Below are positions 34,408 through 42,547 of a stretch of 64,000 nucleotides of DNA, in pieces. The notes under the pieces are model-generated. The model was given only the letters and a program-made list of their open reading frames with translations. It was not told the origin of the DNA and did not search any database. The DNA is taken from assembly GCA_947503895.1 (NCBI GenBank), contig CANNFT010000011.1, forward strand, positions 124,001-188,000, in the 5' to 3' direction. Made by a program: the position numbers and the translations under genes. Numbering within the stretch: the stretch's first letter is position 1; each line of letters begins with the position of its first letter. The DNA is from an uncultured Saccharospirillaceae bacterium (GTDB lineage: Bacteria > Pseudomonadota > Gammaproteobacteria > Pseudomonadales > Oceanobacteraceae).

Positions 34408-35523
34408 CTACTGTAAGGCAGATTCCGGACTCACAAAGGCATATCCAAGTGCTTCCGCAACAGGCTGATTGGTGACTTTGCCATTCCACACATTTAGCCC
34501 ATTTAATAAATGCTTATCGTCTGACAAGGCTTTCTTCCAGCCTTTATTGGCTAGGGCCAATGTAAACGGCAAAGTAGCGTTGTTGAGCGCGTAGGTAGAG
34601 GTACGTGCCACTCCCCCCGGCATGTTGGCGACGCAATAATGAACGACATCATCAACAATGTATGTGGGTTCAGCATGGGTGGTGGCCTTAGAAGTCTCGA
34701 AGCAGCCGCCTTGGTCGATAGCGACATCGACCAGCACCGTACCGGCTTCCATTTTGCTAATCATTTCGCGTGTTACTAATTTTGGTGCCGCAGCGCCGGG
34801 AATCAATACCGCCCCGATAATCAAATCTGCGTTCAATACGGTTTCTTCTAACGCGGTTTGCGTTGAATACAGTGTTTTGGCTCGACTGCCAAAATGGGAC
34901 GACAGAGATTCCAGCACGGCTGGGTTACGATCCAGAATCGTGACATCAGCTTGCAAGCCTACAGCCATCTCCGCCGCATGGAATCCCACCACACCACCGC
35001 CTAGAACCGCGACCTTGGCGGGTTTCACACCTGGAACGCCACCGAGTAATAATCCTTTGCCTCCGCGTGATTTTTCAAGTGCAGCAGCACCGGCTTGAAT
35101 CGACATTCGACCGGCTACTTGGCTCATGGGTTTCAATAAAGGTAGAGCACCGGACTGGCTGGTAATGGTTTCATAAGCGATGCAGGTTGCACCAGATTGA
35201 ACCAAGTCTTTGGTTTGCTCGGCATCAGGTGCTAAATGTAGATAGGTGAATAAAATTTGATCAGGGCGTAACATTGCTCGCTCAACGGATTGGGGCTCTT
35301 TTACTTTTACGATCATTTCAGCGCGATCAAAAACCTCTGCGGCGGTTGAAACAATCTTGGCACCTGCCTGTATATAGGCATCATCCAGTGCGCCAATTCC
35401 AGTCCCTGCTTGAGTTTCAACCATCACCTCATGCCCATGGCGCACGGCCTCGGCGACACTTTCTGGCGTCATGCCGACTCGGTATTCGTGGTTCTTAATT
35501 TCTTTCGGTACGCCAATTAACAT
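34408..35523 (-). CDS. ald: Alanine dehydrogenase
   Basis: NAD-dependent enzyme of 371 residues interconverting L-alanine and pyruvate plus ammonia, cytoplasmic. The N-terminal block MLIGVPKEIKNHEYRVGMTP, the NAD-binding motif VAVLGGGVVGFHAAEM and the catalytic-region sequence VDVAIDQGGCFETSK are all typical. Length is standard. It is read away from a Lrp-type regulator, with a 13-base dyad in the shared promoter region; Lrp-family control of ald, induced by alanine, is known in other bacteria and is inferred here. Confidence 0.95.
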   Translation of the reverse strand: MLIGVPKEIKNHEYRVGMTPESVAEAVRHGHEVMVETQAGTGIGALDDAYIQAGAKIVSTAAEVFDRAEMIVKVKEPQSVERAMLRPDQILFTYLHLAPDAEQTKDLVQSGATCIAYETITSQSGALPLLKPMSQVAGRMSIQAGAAALEKSRGGKGLLLGGVPGVKPAKVAVLGGGVVGFHAAEMAVGLQADVTILDRNPAVLESLSSHFGSRAKTLYSTQTALEETVLNADLIIGAVLIPGAAAPKLVTREMISKMEAGTVLVDVAIDQGGCFETSKATTHAEPTYIVDDVVHYCVANMPGGVARTSTYALNNATLPFTLALANKGWKKALSDDKHLLNGLNVWNGKVTNQPVAEALGYAFVSPESALQ

Positions 35524-35574
35524 ACATCACCTCTATTGTTCTGTTTTTGAGTGTTGAGATGTTTTTAGTATGGA

Positions 35575-35607
35575 TCAATATTTAAGATTTTTTTTCTTAA
35601 ATATTGA
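35575..35607. promoter_or_regulatory. Large dyad in the ald/lrp intergenic region
   Basis: TCAATATTTAAGA and TCTTAAATATTGA form a perfect 13-base inverted repeat around seven T. It lies 52 bases from the ald start and 64 from the regulator start. AT-rich dyads of this sort suit Lrp/AsnC proteins. Confidence 0.65.
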
Positions 35608-35670
35608 GCTATTTGGGGAATAATTTAATAATATTTATCAAGTTTAAATTGTTTCTCGGTAAAAATTACT

Positions 35671-36126
35671 ATGGATAGGATCAATATCGGTATTTTGTCC
35701 CTTCTTCAGCATGATTGCACCCTGTCAGTGGCGGATATTGGTGAAAAAGTGGGGTTGTCGACTTCAGCCTGTCATCGACGAATCCGCCAACTTGAAGACG
35801 ACGGTTTAATTCGTAGCTACTCCGCGAATCTCAGCCGTGAAGCACTCGGGTTACGAATGGAAGTATTCGTCGAAGTCACTTTGGATAGTCAAAGCGAAGC
35901 ATTGCTCGATGGATTTGAACAGGCGGTCAGAAACTGTCGAGATATCATCGAGTGCCATTTAATGGCCGGTGACGCTGACTACTTATTAAGAGTCGCGGCG
36001 GCTGATCCCCATGCTTACGAAAAGCTCCACCGTAAAACGCTCGCCAGCCTACCTGGGGTCGCAAGATTGAAATCAAACTTCGTATTGAAAACAGTGAGTG
36101 AATATTCAGGTTATCCACTCAACTAA
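35671..36126 (+). CDS. Lrp/AsnC-family regulator, likely of ald
   Basis: DNA-binding regulator of 151 residues. The N-terminal helix-turn-helix is at about 5-50 (VADIGEKVGLSTSACHRRIRQLEDDGLI), and the C-terminal ligand-binding RAM domain at about 65-145 contains VEVTLDS, CRDIIECHLMAGDADYLLRV and LPGVARLKSNFVLK. It is divergent from alanine dehydrogenase, the layout of AldR-type regulators. Alanine or another amino acid is the probable ligand. Confidence 0.92.
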   Translation: MDRINIGILSLLQHDCTLSVADIGEKVGLSTSACHRRIRQLEDDGLIRSYSANLSREALGLRMEVFVEVTLDSQSEALLDGFEQAVRNCRDIIECHLMAGDADYLLRVAAADPHAYEKLHRKTLASLPGVARLKSNFVLKTVSEYSGYPLN

Positions 36127-37027
36127 TAAAACGGTAAGCGTCTACGGGTGTAGTCGCAGGAATATTTTCCAAGTATTGTCATTATCATGAAACATTTGGA
36201 TGACACAGTGGTGCCGAACAGGCGAGCATTGTCCATTTCTGAATGGTTTGTATAACAATAGAATGAATGGCCGTTGTTTATCGTGGAGAGAATAATGGGC
36301 GATATTAATTTCTGCGATAAATTAAACCGAAAATTAAAAAAATCCAATGCTGAAGCCGTCTAATTTTTAAACAAAATAATCGGTGTACGATCAAACGGAT
36401 GTTTTAAAATTGGGCATTTAGACGGTCGCTGCACTAAATTTATGCGACCAAACAAAACAATTTAACAAAAGTGGCAAAAATAGACGTAGATTACGTTTCG
36501 GAAGTTGACATATTTCCAAAGGAAAAGTATTGATATGTCTGCTGTGACGCAATAAAGGCAAATCATTGGACTGCGAGCAAAAATTGCGCTATTCAAGGTC
36601 TCCAGATTGCGACGCTTAACGAAGGATTAACGTTGGTAGTGCTGAGTATGGCTATCAGTATAAAAGTATTCTAGGTGAGCAATTATTTCTGCAGGGAAGT
36701 AAAGTAAAGTTGGCAGGTTTAACCTATTTACATCTTTAGTTTGTGGACCTTTAGAATACACCAGAATTTGGCAACGAGGCATGAGCAAAAAAAGACCGAA
36801 TTGGCCCTTGCAGCAATTATAGGTGTAATGGTTCACTTTGTCCGACGCTGCACACTGATGTGCCGTTGTGGGGGGATGATTGCTTTCAAGTGCCAGATCA
36901 ATGAAGCTTTATGAAAATTGAAATCATAAAAAATAGCCCATTGATAAACTCAGCGTTTTGCTGCATCCTTGCTGCCACAAAACTAAAACAACAACTCAAT
37001 AAATCATCAAAGGCGAGAGACTACCTG
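36127..37027. other. Gene-free stretch before the porin
   Basis: About 900 AT-rich bases. One minus-strand frame (36123-36347) lacks coding character. No terminator with a clear stem was found after the Lrp gene. Confidence 0.5.
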
Positions 37028-38161
37028 ATGAAAAAACAACAGCAAAAAACAATGAAACGCATTGGTGTTATGCCAACAGCATTGGCAATGGCTATCTCTT
37101 CTGTAGCAGCGACACAAGCCTTTGCTGAAACTCCTAATCACAAGTTCGGTGTATACTTACGTTCTGACCTAGTTATGAACAGCAATGATAATGACGCTGA
37201 TACAAATGATGACGGTGATTCTACTCGTTTTCAAATTAACAGCATTCGTATGAACTGGGCTGGTGATCTAAACGATAAAACATCATACCGAGTTCGTTAC
37301 CGTCTTCACAAAAGTGCTGATGTAAGTGAAAAAGATAATACCCCTAGTGCATTGGATTATGCTTACTTAGATCGCAAGGTAAGTGACACTGTTAAAATCC
37401 GTGCTGGTAAGCACTTCTTGCCAGCAAGCGGTGGTCGCGAAGGTGATTACTCTGGTTTAGATGTTTATTTGTACTCTATGGCTGGTGACAATGTACTAGC
37501 ATACGAAACTGGTGTAACTGGTATGTTTGATGTTGCCGGTCAATCATTGTCTCTATCTGTATTCAATGGTGCGGGTGAAACAAACCAGTCTGGCCTAGGC
37601 TATGGTGTAGGTTACTATGGTGACTTTGCTAACGGTATGGTTCAGCCAATTGCTTCTTACTATGTTGTAAACAGTACAGAGCAAGAAGCGGTAACTGATG
37701 TATTGGACGATCCTACTACTTCTAAAGATGAATCTGTGATTGGTTCAGCTGAGAAAGACGCTCAAACAAATGCTTATTTGTCTGCTGGTGTGCGTGTGAA
37801 TTTTGCTCCTGCGCACGTAGAAGTTGATTACATCAACATAGTTTCAGGTGCTTTTGTTGATGGTGCTGAAGATCAAGCAATTACCTCTATTGTTGCTAAG
37901 GCCGGTGCTGATTTAATGGGTGGTTCTGTTAAGCCACAGCTTAAGTTTGAATCTAGTAAGATTGAGAATGCAGCCTATGTTGACGGTGCAGATCTAGATC
38001 GTACAGGTATTTCGGCAGCGGTTGAATACTACCCTGAGCCAGAATGGCGTGTTCATGCTGCATACACTACTTATACAGATGCACCAGATGCCGATGGCGC
38101 TGAAGACATAAAAACAGATCAAATTATCTTGGGTTTCAGCTTCATCTTCACTAACGGCTAA
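37028..38161 (+). CDS. Outer-membrane porin, phosphate-selective porin O/P type
   Basis: Beta-barrel porin of 377 residues. The start at 37028 opens on a signal peptide ending in AFA; a longer reading with 39 more residues has no signal-peptide logic. The mature chain alternates polar and apolar residues and contains FQINSIRMNWAGDLNDKTSYRVRYRL and VRAGKHF-like blocks seen in OprO/OprP-like proteins, ending in the barrel motif IILGFSFIF followed by TNG. Codon use is strongly biased, suggesting high expression. It is a single-gene unit with a terminator. Confidence 0.82.
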   Translation: MKKQQQKTMKRIGVMPTALAMAISSVAATQAFAETPNHKFGVYLRSDLVMNSNDNDADTNDDGDSTRFQINSIRMNWAGDLNDKTSYRVRYRLHKSADVSEKDNTPSALDYAYLDRKVSDTVKIRAGKHFLPASGGREGDYSGLDVYLYSMAGDNVLAYETGVTGMFDVAGQSLSLSVFNGAGETNQSGLGYGVGYYGDFANGMVQPIASYYVVNSTEQEAVTDVLDDPTTSKDESVIGSAEKDAQTNAYLSAGVRVNFAPAHVEVDYINIVSGAFVDGAEDQAITSIVAKAGADLMGGSVKPQLKFESSKIENAAYVDGADLDRTGISAAVEYYPEPEWRVHAAYTTYTDAPDADGAEDIKTDQIILGFSFIFTNG

Positions 38162-38204
38162 TACTGTTACTGAAGAAAAAAATATTATTCATTGGGTAAT
38201 ATTG

Positions 38205-38234
38205 AAAAAACGTCGACTTCGGTCGGCGTTTTTT
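38205..38234 (+). terminator. Porin terminator with UUCG tetraloop
   Basis: AAAAAACGTCGAC, loop TTCG, then GTCGGCGTTTTTT: a stem closed by C(UUCG)G with one G-U pair and a T-run. Confidence 0.9.
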
Positions 38235-38765
38235 ATTTCTGCTGTCGACAATCTAGGTAATGAAGGGGTTGGGTTTTTCTATCCGTCCTACTAATCCACT
38301 AACTCAATCTGTCAGTTTAAGCCCTTCTATATTTTGCTATCTTAGTACTATCGTAACATATTTGCTTCAAAACTAGCTTTGAGACTGCTGGAAATTGATG
38401 GTCGTCAAAATACTGTTTGGCGATTTTAGCTTTTGAACTCAGTATAGTCACAAAGCTCATTCATGTTTATCATTGAGCTGCATAAAGCTATTGAAAAAAC
38501 ATGGCATCCATAGACAATTACCTATTTTCCTTGATTTAGGGAGGTGTCAGCTTTACGCTTTTTTGTAACTAATCGGAGAAATGGCAGAAACTTCCTATTG
38601 TTAGATAAGCGAAAATATACCGTAAACCTGAAGAGTTGCTTTCAATTTGGTGGGCAATTTAGGCATGACGCTAGTGATCGCCTACCTTTGAATAAATGTA
38701 ACTATTTAGCACAGCTGTTTTGATATTAGAGTAGATCTAAGGGTTTCGGCTCCCGGTTTCTTTTT

Positions 38766-38788
38766 GCGGGGTTGGTACGGTACCCCGC
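38766..38788. repeat. GC-rich hairpin without T-tail
   Basis: GCGGGGT and ACCCCGC around a nine-base loop. Neither strand has a T-run after it, so it is not a standard terminator. Confidence 0.4.
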
Positions 38789-38999
38789 TTCGTGGCTGCT
38801 GAGTCTCCCTACGACTTTATATATTTATGACCGCTAAGGTGGGTGGTTGTCTGAAACGCCGCATAATGATGATCGATTCAGTTATATTTCTCATTGATAT
38901 GGCTACGTTAATTCTATAATCGTTTTTCGAGATATACATAGTGATTGAGAATCATGCTGAATGATTGCGAATAATTAATAAAATGTTATGCACATTACT

Positions 39000-39932
39000 T
39001 TAAGGCGATGTAGAAAATGACTCTGGTATGCCAGCAATATTGATATTCGCATCAATGCTTTCAACGCCGCTTAGCCACTTCTGAATCACCTCTGGGTTTT
39101 GAGATAACCAATTCCACGCAGCATTGCGGGGATCAATATATCGATTGTCAATATCATCCATAATGACATTCTCCATGCTGGTGCTAAATTTAAGGTTGCT
39201 AATCAGTTGACTTGCATTGGGGCAGTCGGAGCGAAACTGTTTGCGGAAGTTAGTGTGGATCGTTGATCCGCCGTAATTTGGCCCAAAGTATTGTTCATCT
39301 CCAGAAAGATAGGTGACTTCAAATTTTTCGTTCATTGGGTGGGGCTCCCAACCAAGGAATACAATCCACTTTTTATCTCGAATATGCTTTCTAATTTGAG
39401 CCATCAGAATTCGCTCTGATGTAGGCACCAATGAAAACTGGCCTAATTCGTAAGCGTTGTCTTGGATCATCGACTGAATGATTCTATTGCCATCATTCCC
39501 TTTTTCTAGCCCGTAGATATAACCTCTAAATTGGTCTTTGTTTGCTGCCAAATCTTGAAAGGTTCGAATACCTGCGTCGGAAACGTATTTGGGTACGGCC
39601 AACGTATATTTTGCACCCACTAGATTCGCAGGCCCCATTTCAACACTGCCATTGTTAAGGAATGGTTGAATGTCTGCCTGCATGGAGGGCAGCCAATTTC
39701 CGAGGAACACATCTATGCGCTGGGCTGCCAGTGCCTGGTATAAGTCTGGTACGGTAAATTCTTGCACCGATATGCGATAACCAAGCCTCTCGAGTAGTAG
39801 CTGAGCAATCGCCGTCGTCGATTTCACATCTGTCCAACCCACCACGCCAAAATTTATTCGGCTGCACTTATCAGCATGGGCATGTAAGGATATTAATAAG
39901 AGAATTAGAGCTGAGATTGTTTTTTTGTTCAT
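39000..39932 (-). CDS. Choline/glycine-betaine-binding periplasmic protein (ProX/ChoX type)
   Basis: Exported protein of 310 residues of the OpuAC family. The signal peptide (MNKKTISALILLLISLHAHA) fixes the start at 39932. The mature chain shows NFGVVGWTDVKSTTAIAQLL, RIDVFLGNWLPSM and KWIVFLGWEPHPMN; the tryptophans form the aromatic cage for the quaternary ammonium group. The last half contains WNWLSQNPEVIQKWL, as in ChoX. No permease or ATPase gene adjoins it, so it must work with components elsewhere. Confidence 0.9.
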   Translation of the reverse strand: MNKKTISALILLLISLHAHADKCSRINFGVVGWTDVKSTTAIAQLLLERLGYRISVQEFTVPDLYQALAAQRIDVFLGNWLPSMQADIQPFLNNGSVEMGPANLVGAKYTLAVPKYVSDAGIRTFQDLAANKDQFRGYIYGLEKGNDGNRIIQSMIQDNAYELGQFSLVPTSERILMAQIRKHIRDKKWIVFLGWEPHPMNEKFEVTYLSGDEQYFGPNYGGSTIHTNFRKQFRSDCPNASQLISNLKFSTSMENVIMDDIDNRYIDPRNAAWNWLSQNPEVIQKWLSGVESIDANINIAGIPESFSTSP

Positions 39933-40173
39933 ATGCTTGGCGGCCACGTAACGAGAGTGCTTGAGATTTTTAACGGGTAGCAACCTCAGCAAATTTGATT
40001 TTCGAATGTGAGGTCCCGAATCGGTGGCGTTAAATAACATAGCTAATTGGGTCGGAGAAGGTGTTGTTTGGCCATATAGTGTCTGAGTAATGGATACGTG
40101 ACGTGGCGCATTCAGGCGATACTTATTTTTGCGCGAATTCGCGATAAGTTAAAAGTGGGGGCGAAAAAATGTT

Positions 40174-40464
40174 TTATGGTTCTTTACCATAAATTGAGCG
40201 TCGCTGAGACTTTTGCTCGGGAGTCATTTCAAACTCTTGAGAGGATTTGGCAGGTTTAATGGTGCCCTCAGTGTTCTGGCGATTAGAGAGTCGTTGTGGT
40301 TCACTCGCACTCATTTTTAGTTGAGTTTCTTCTTTGAGTATAGATTGAGCCTCTCGAATGAAATCCAATATCTCGGCTTTCAGCTCTTTAAACTCGTTGG
40401 CATCAATCGATAAATCCAGTGATGGTGCTGTAAAGTTTATGGATAAGGTAAATTTTTTACTCAT
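40174..40464 (-). CDS. Hypothetical protein, 96 residues
   Basis: Small protein with no recognised family. GGAG lies six bases before the ATG, supporting a real gene. The first half is predicted beta then helix (FTLSINFTAPSLDLSIDANE, KAEILDFIREAQSILKEE); the second half is polar and probably disordered. No signal peptide or membrane span. It is alone between choX and the thiolase gene. Confidence 0.6.
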   Translation of the reverse strand: MSKKFTLSINFTAPSLDLSIDANEFKELKAEILDFIREAQSILKEETQLKMSASEPQRLSNRQNTEGTIKPAKSSQEFEMTPEQKSQRRSIYGKEP

Positions 40465-40814
40465 GTGTGGCTCCGTTTCAAAATGGTTGTGCAGACCGGT
40501 CGCTTAGTACATTAACAATACTGCAACATTTGCAGGGTGAATATCTAGCAAGGCCTGGTTAGTCATGACTTGAAAAATAAAGTAACGGTCCCGTGTTGAA
40601 TTTATTTAAGCACTATTATCCAACCAAGTATTCCCAGCTCTATTAAAAGTTAATATGTACACTTGAAGTTGGGTGTTTAAAAGGGATGTGTGGTGCTTTG
40701 TTTGATGAGTAAGCGGGGGTTTAACGTATGATTGTGGTTGCTGGCAAGGCGAAATAAAAAGCTCAAATGACTGGTCACTTGAGCTTTTTAATCGCAATAG
40801 ATAGAGCTGATGAC
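40465..40814. other. Gene-free stretch downstream of the thiolase gene
   Basis: 350 bases containing the thiolase terminator (40756-40789) and the upstream region of the 96-residue gene. Nothing else is evident. Confidence 0.5.
40756..40789 (-). terminator. Rho-independent terminator of the thiolase gene
   Basis: AAAAAGCTCAA/TTGAGCTTTTT arms with an inner TGA/TCA pair; the minus strand has a T-run after the stem. It begins about 25 bases past the stop. Confidence 0.85.
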
Positions 40815-42002
40815 TTATAGTAATTCAATCGCCATAGCCGTCGCCTCTCCACCGCCAATGCAAAGTGCAGCAACGCCTTTAGATTGGTTGCGAACTTTAA
40901 GTGCATTCATCAGTGTGACCAGCAAGCGAGATCCAGTTGACCCTACCGGATGGCCTTGGGCGCACGCGCCACCAAAAATATTGACCTTTTCTGGGTCGAG
41001 GCCTAAGTCACGAATGGGCATCATAGCGACCATCGCAAAGGCTTCATTGATCTCAAATAAATCAACATCCTCTTTGGTCCAACCTGTTTTATTGAACAGA
41101 TTTTCGATAGCGCCCACAGGTGCAATTGTGAACTCTGAAGGGTGTTGTGATTGTGTCGCATGTCCAACAATTCTAGCCATTGGCTTAAGGCCGCGAGATT
41201 CAGCTTCTGACTCTCTCATCAATACCAGTGCAGATGCGCCGTCTGAAATAGATGAGGCATTGGCGGCTGTTACAGTTCCGTCTTTCTTAAAAGCAGGGCG
41301 TAAAGTTGGGATCTTCTCGATGTTCGCATTAAAGGGTTGCTCATCATGCTCAACCAGAGTCTCGCTTTTTCGAGTCTTAACGGTGACAGGCACAATTTCA
41401 TCCTTCAACAAACCTTCTTCGATGGCTTGTTTTGCACGGGTCAGAGATTGGATGGCGTAGTTATCCATATCTTCACGGGTATAGCCTTTTTTATCTGCGA
41501 CTTCTTGTGCAAAAGACCCCATTAGACGGCCGGTTTCAGCGTCTTCTAACCCGTCTAAAAACATGTGATCCAAAGCTTGGTCGCCATGTCCCATTCGATA
41601 GCCTTTGCGCGCATTTGGCAGGATATAGGGGGCATTAGACATAGACTCCATGCCTCCTGCCACCATGATGTCATTGCTGCCAGCCTTGATTAGGTCGTGT
41701 GCGAGCATCGTGGCTTTCATGCCGGATCCGCACAACTTGTTTATAGTGGTTGCCCCTGTGGCGTCAGGTAGTCCTGCCAATCTCATTGCTTGGCGCGCTG
41801 GCCCTTGCTTTAGACCAGCGGGTAGAACATTACCCATAATAACTTCCTGAACATCCTCAGCTTTAAGGCCTGCTCTTTCAACGGCGGACTGAATTACCAG
41901 CCCGCCTAGCTCGGGCGCAGTCATAGCGGAAAGGCTTCCTTGGAAACCACCCATGGGTGTGCGGACGCCACTAACGATTACGACGGAATCTTGTTTTGAC
42001 AT
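40815..42002 (-). CDS. atoB: Acetyl-CoA C-acetyltransferase (thiolase)
   Basis: Thiolase of 395 residues, joining or splitting acetyl-CoA/acetoacetyl-CoA in fatty-acid and ketone-body metabolism. The acyl-carrying cysteine is in NKLCGSGMK (about residue 90). The active-site histidine is in GGACAQGHPVGSTGSR, and the second cysteine is in ALCIGGGEATA near the end. Length is standard. It diverges from a surface lipase gene, and the shared region has a PsrA-type palindrome, so control by long-chain acyl-CoA is plausible. Confidence 0.93.
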   Translation of the reverse strand: MSKQDSVVIVSGVRTPMGGFQGSLSAMTAPELGGLVIQSAVERAGLKAEDVQEVIMGNVLPAGLKQGPARQAMRLAGLPDATGATTINKLCGSGMKATMLAHDLIKAGSNDIMVAGGMESMSNAPYILPNARKGYRMGHGDQALDHMFLDGLEDAETGRLMGSFAQEVADKKGYTREDMDNYAIQSLTRAKQAIEEGLLKDEIVPVTVKTRKSETLVEHDEQPFNANIEKIPTLRPAFKKDGTVTAANASSISDGASALVLMRESEAESRGLKPMARIVGHATQSQHPSEFTIAPVGAIENLFNKTGWTKEDVDLFEINEAFAMVAMMPIRDLGLDPEKVNIFGGACAQGHPVGSTGSRLLVTLMNALKVRNQSKGVAALCIGGGEATAMAIELL

Positions 42003-42372
42003 ATTTTCCTCATCTTCTGGGGGCTAAACCCCAATTGAAATGATATGTAGGCAAGTAAAATTAAACCAAAATCTATGTTCGGCATGCACGTGCCAATTAG
42101 TCTGAAGTAGATCTTGATGATGGTTTGCATTGCAGTTGAATAAAGTTGAAGCATTGTACCAATAACCGGATTCACCATGGAAGCCAAGACGATGGCGTCT
42201 CCAGAATTGAAATATGGTGATTCGAGACAAAACATTGGTCGTACGGAACCACTCCGCCAATTATGTGCAGAAAGGTCACAAATGTCTGAATAATGGCTTG
42301 ATCTAATAGCGGAATAATCCATATTATCCAGCTATTAGGGTTTTCACTCTAAAGTGGTACGAAAGTTTTTCT

Positions 42373-42390
42373 TTCAAACACTTGTTTGAA
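42373..42390. promoter_or_regulatory. PsrA-type operator
   Basis: TTCAAAC-ACTT-GTTTGAA, a perfect 7-base dyad matching the PsrA consensus (G/C)AAAC-N2-4-GTTT(G/C). PsrA is a TetR-type repressor released by long-chain fatty acids. The site lies between a thiolase and a lipase gene, as expected for fatty-acid control. Confidence 0.7.
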
Positions 42391-42405
42391 TTGAATATAG
42401 GCTCA

Positions 42406-42420
42406 GCCTAGTTTCTAGGC
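42406..42420. repeat. Short dyad next to the PsrA-like site
   Basis: GCCTAG-TTT-CTAGGC, a perfect six-base inverted repeat. Possible operator; the binding protein is unknown. Confidence 0.4.
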
Positions 42421-42547
42421 GGGGATTCATACTTTAGAGTGATCGCTTTGCAAGGTCGCTCAGATATAGTCAGGTGCGATAAGCTGGCGCTGTATGTCAC
42501 AGCTAGGCACCCAACGAATAATCATAAAAATAAGGGGAAACACTCCT

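Larger units (their letters stand above)
38162..38999. other. Gene-free stretch between convergent porin and choX
   Basis: About 840 bases. It holds the porin terminator (38205-38234) and a GC-rich hairpin (38766-38788). No gene-like frame is seen. Confidence 0.5.
42344..42442. repeat. Pair of inverted 12-bp elements flanking the PsrA-like site
   Basis: TCACTCTAAAGT at 42344-42355 and its exact reverse complement ACTTTAGAGTGA at 42431-42442, 75 bases between. Each copy is itself nearly palindromic (ACT-N4-AGT). This suggests two binding sites for one regulator, perhaps with looping. Confidence 0.6.
42003..42547. other. Divergent thiolase/lipase regulatory region
   Basis: 545 bases rich in dyads: 42344-42355 with 42431-42442, 42373-42390 and 42406-42420. 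A minus-strand frame (41978-42322) has no coding character. Confidence 0.6.

Noticed and set aside
36123..36347. Minus-strand frame of 74 residues after the Lrp gene
   Set aside because: AT-rich chance frame touching the Lrp stop, no ribosome site or homology pattern.
41978..42322. Minus-strand frame of 114 residues upstream of the thiolase gene
   Set aside because: It overlaps the thiolase start, has no ribosome site and lies in the regulatory region.
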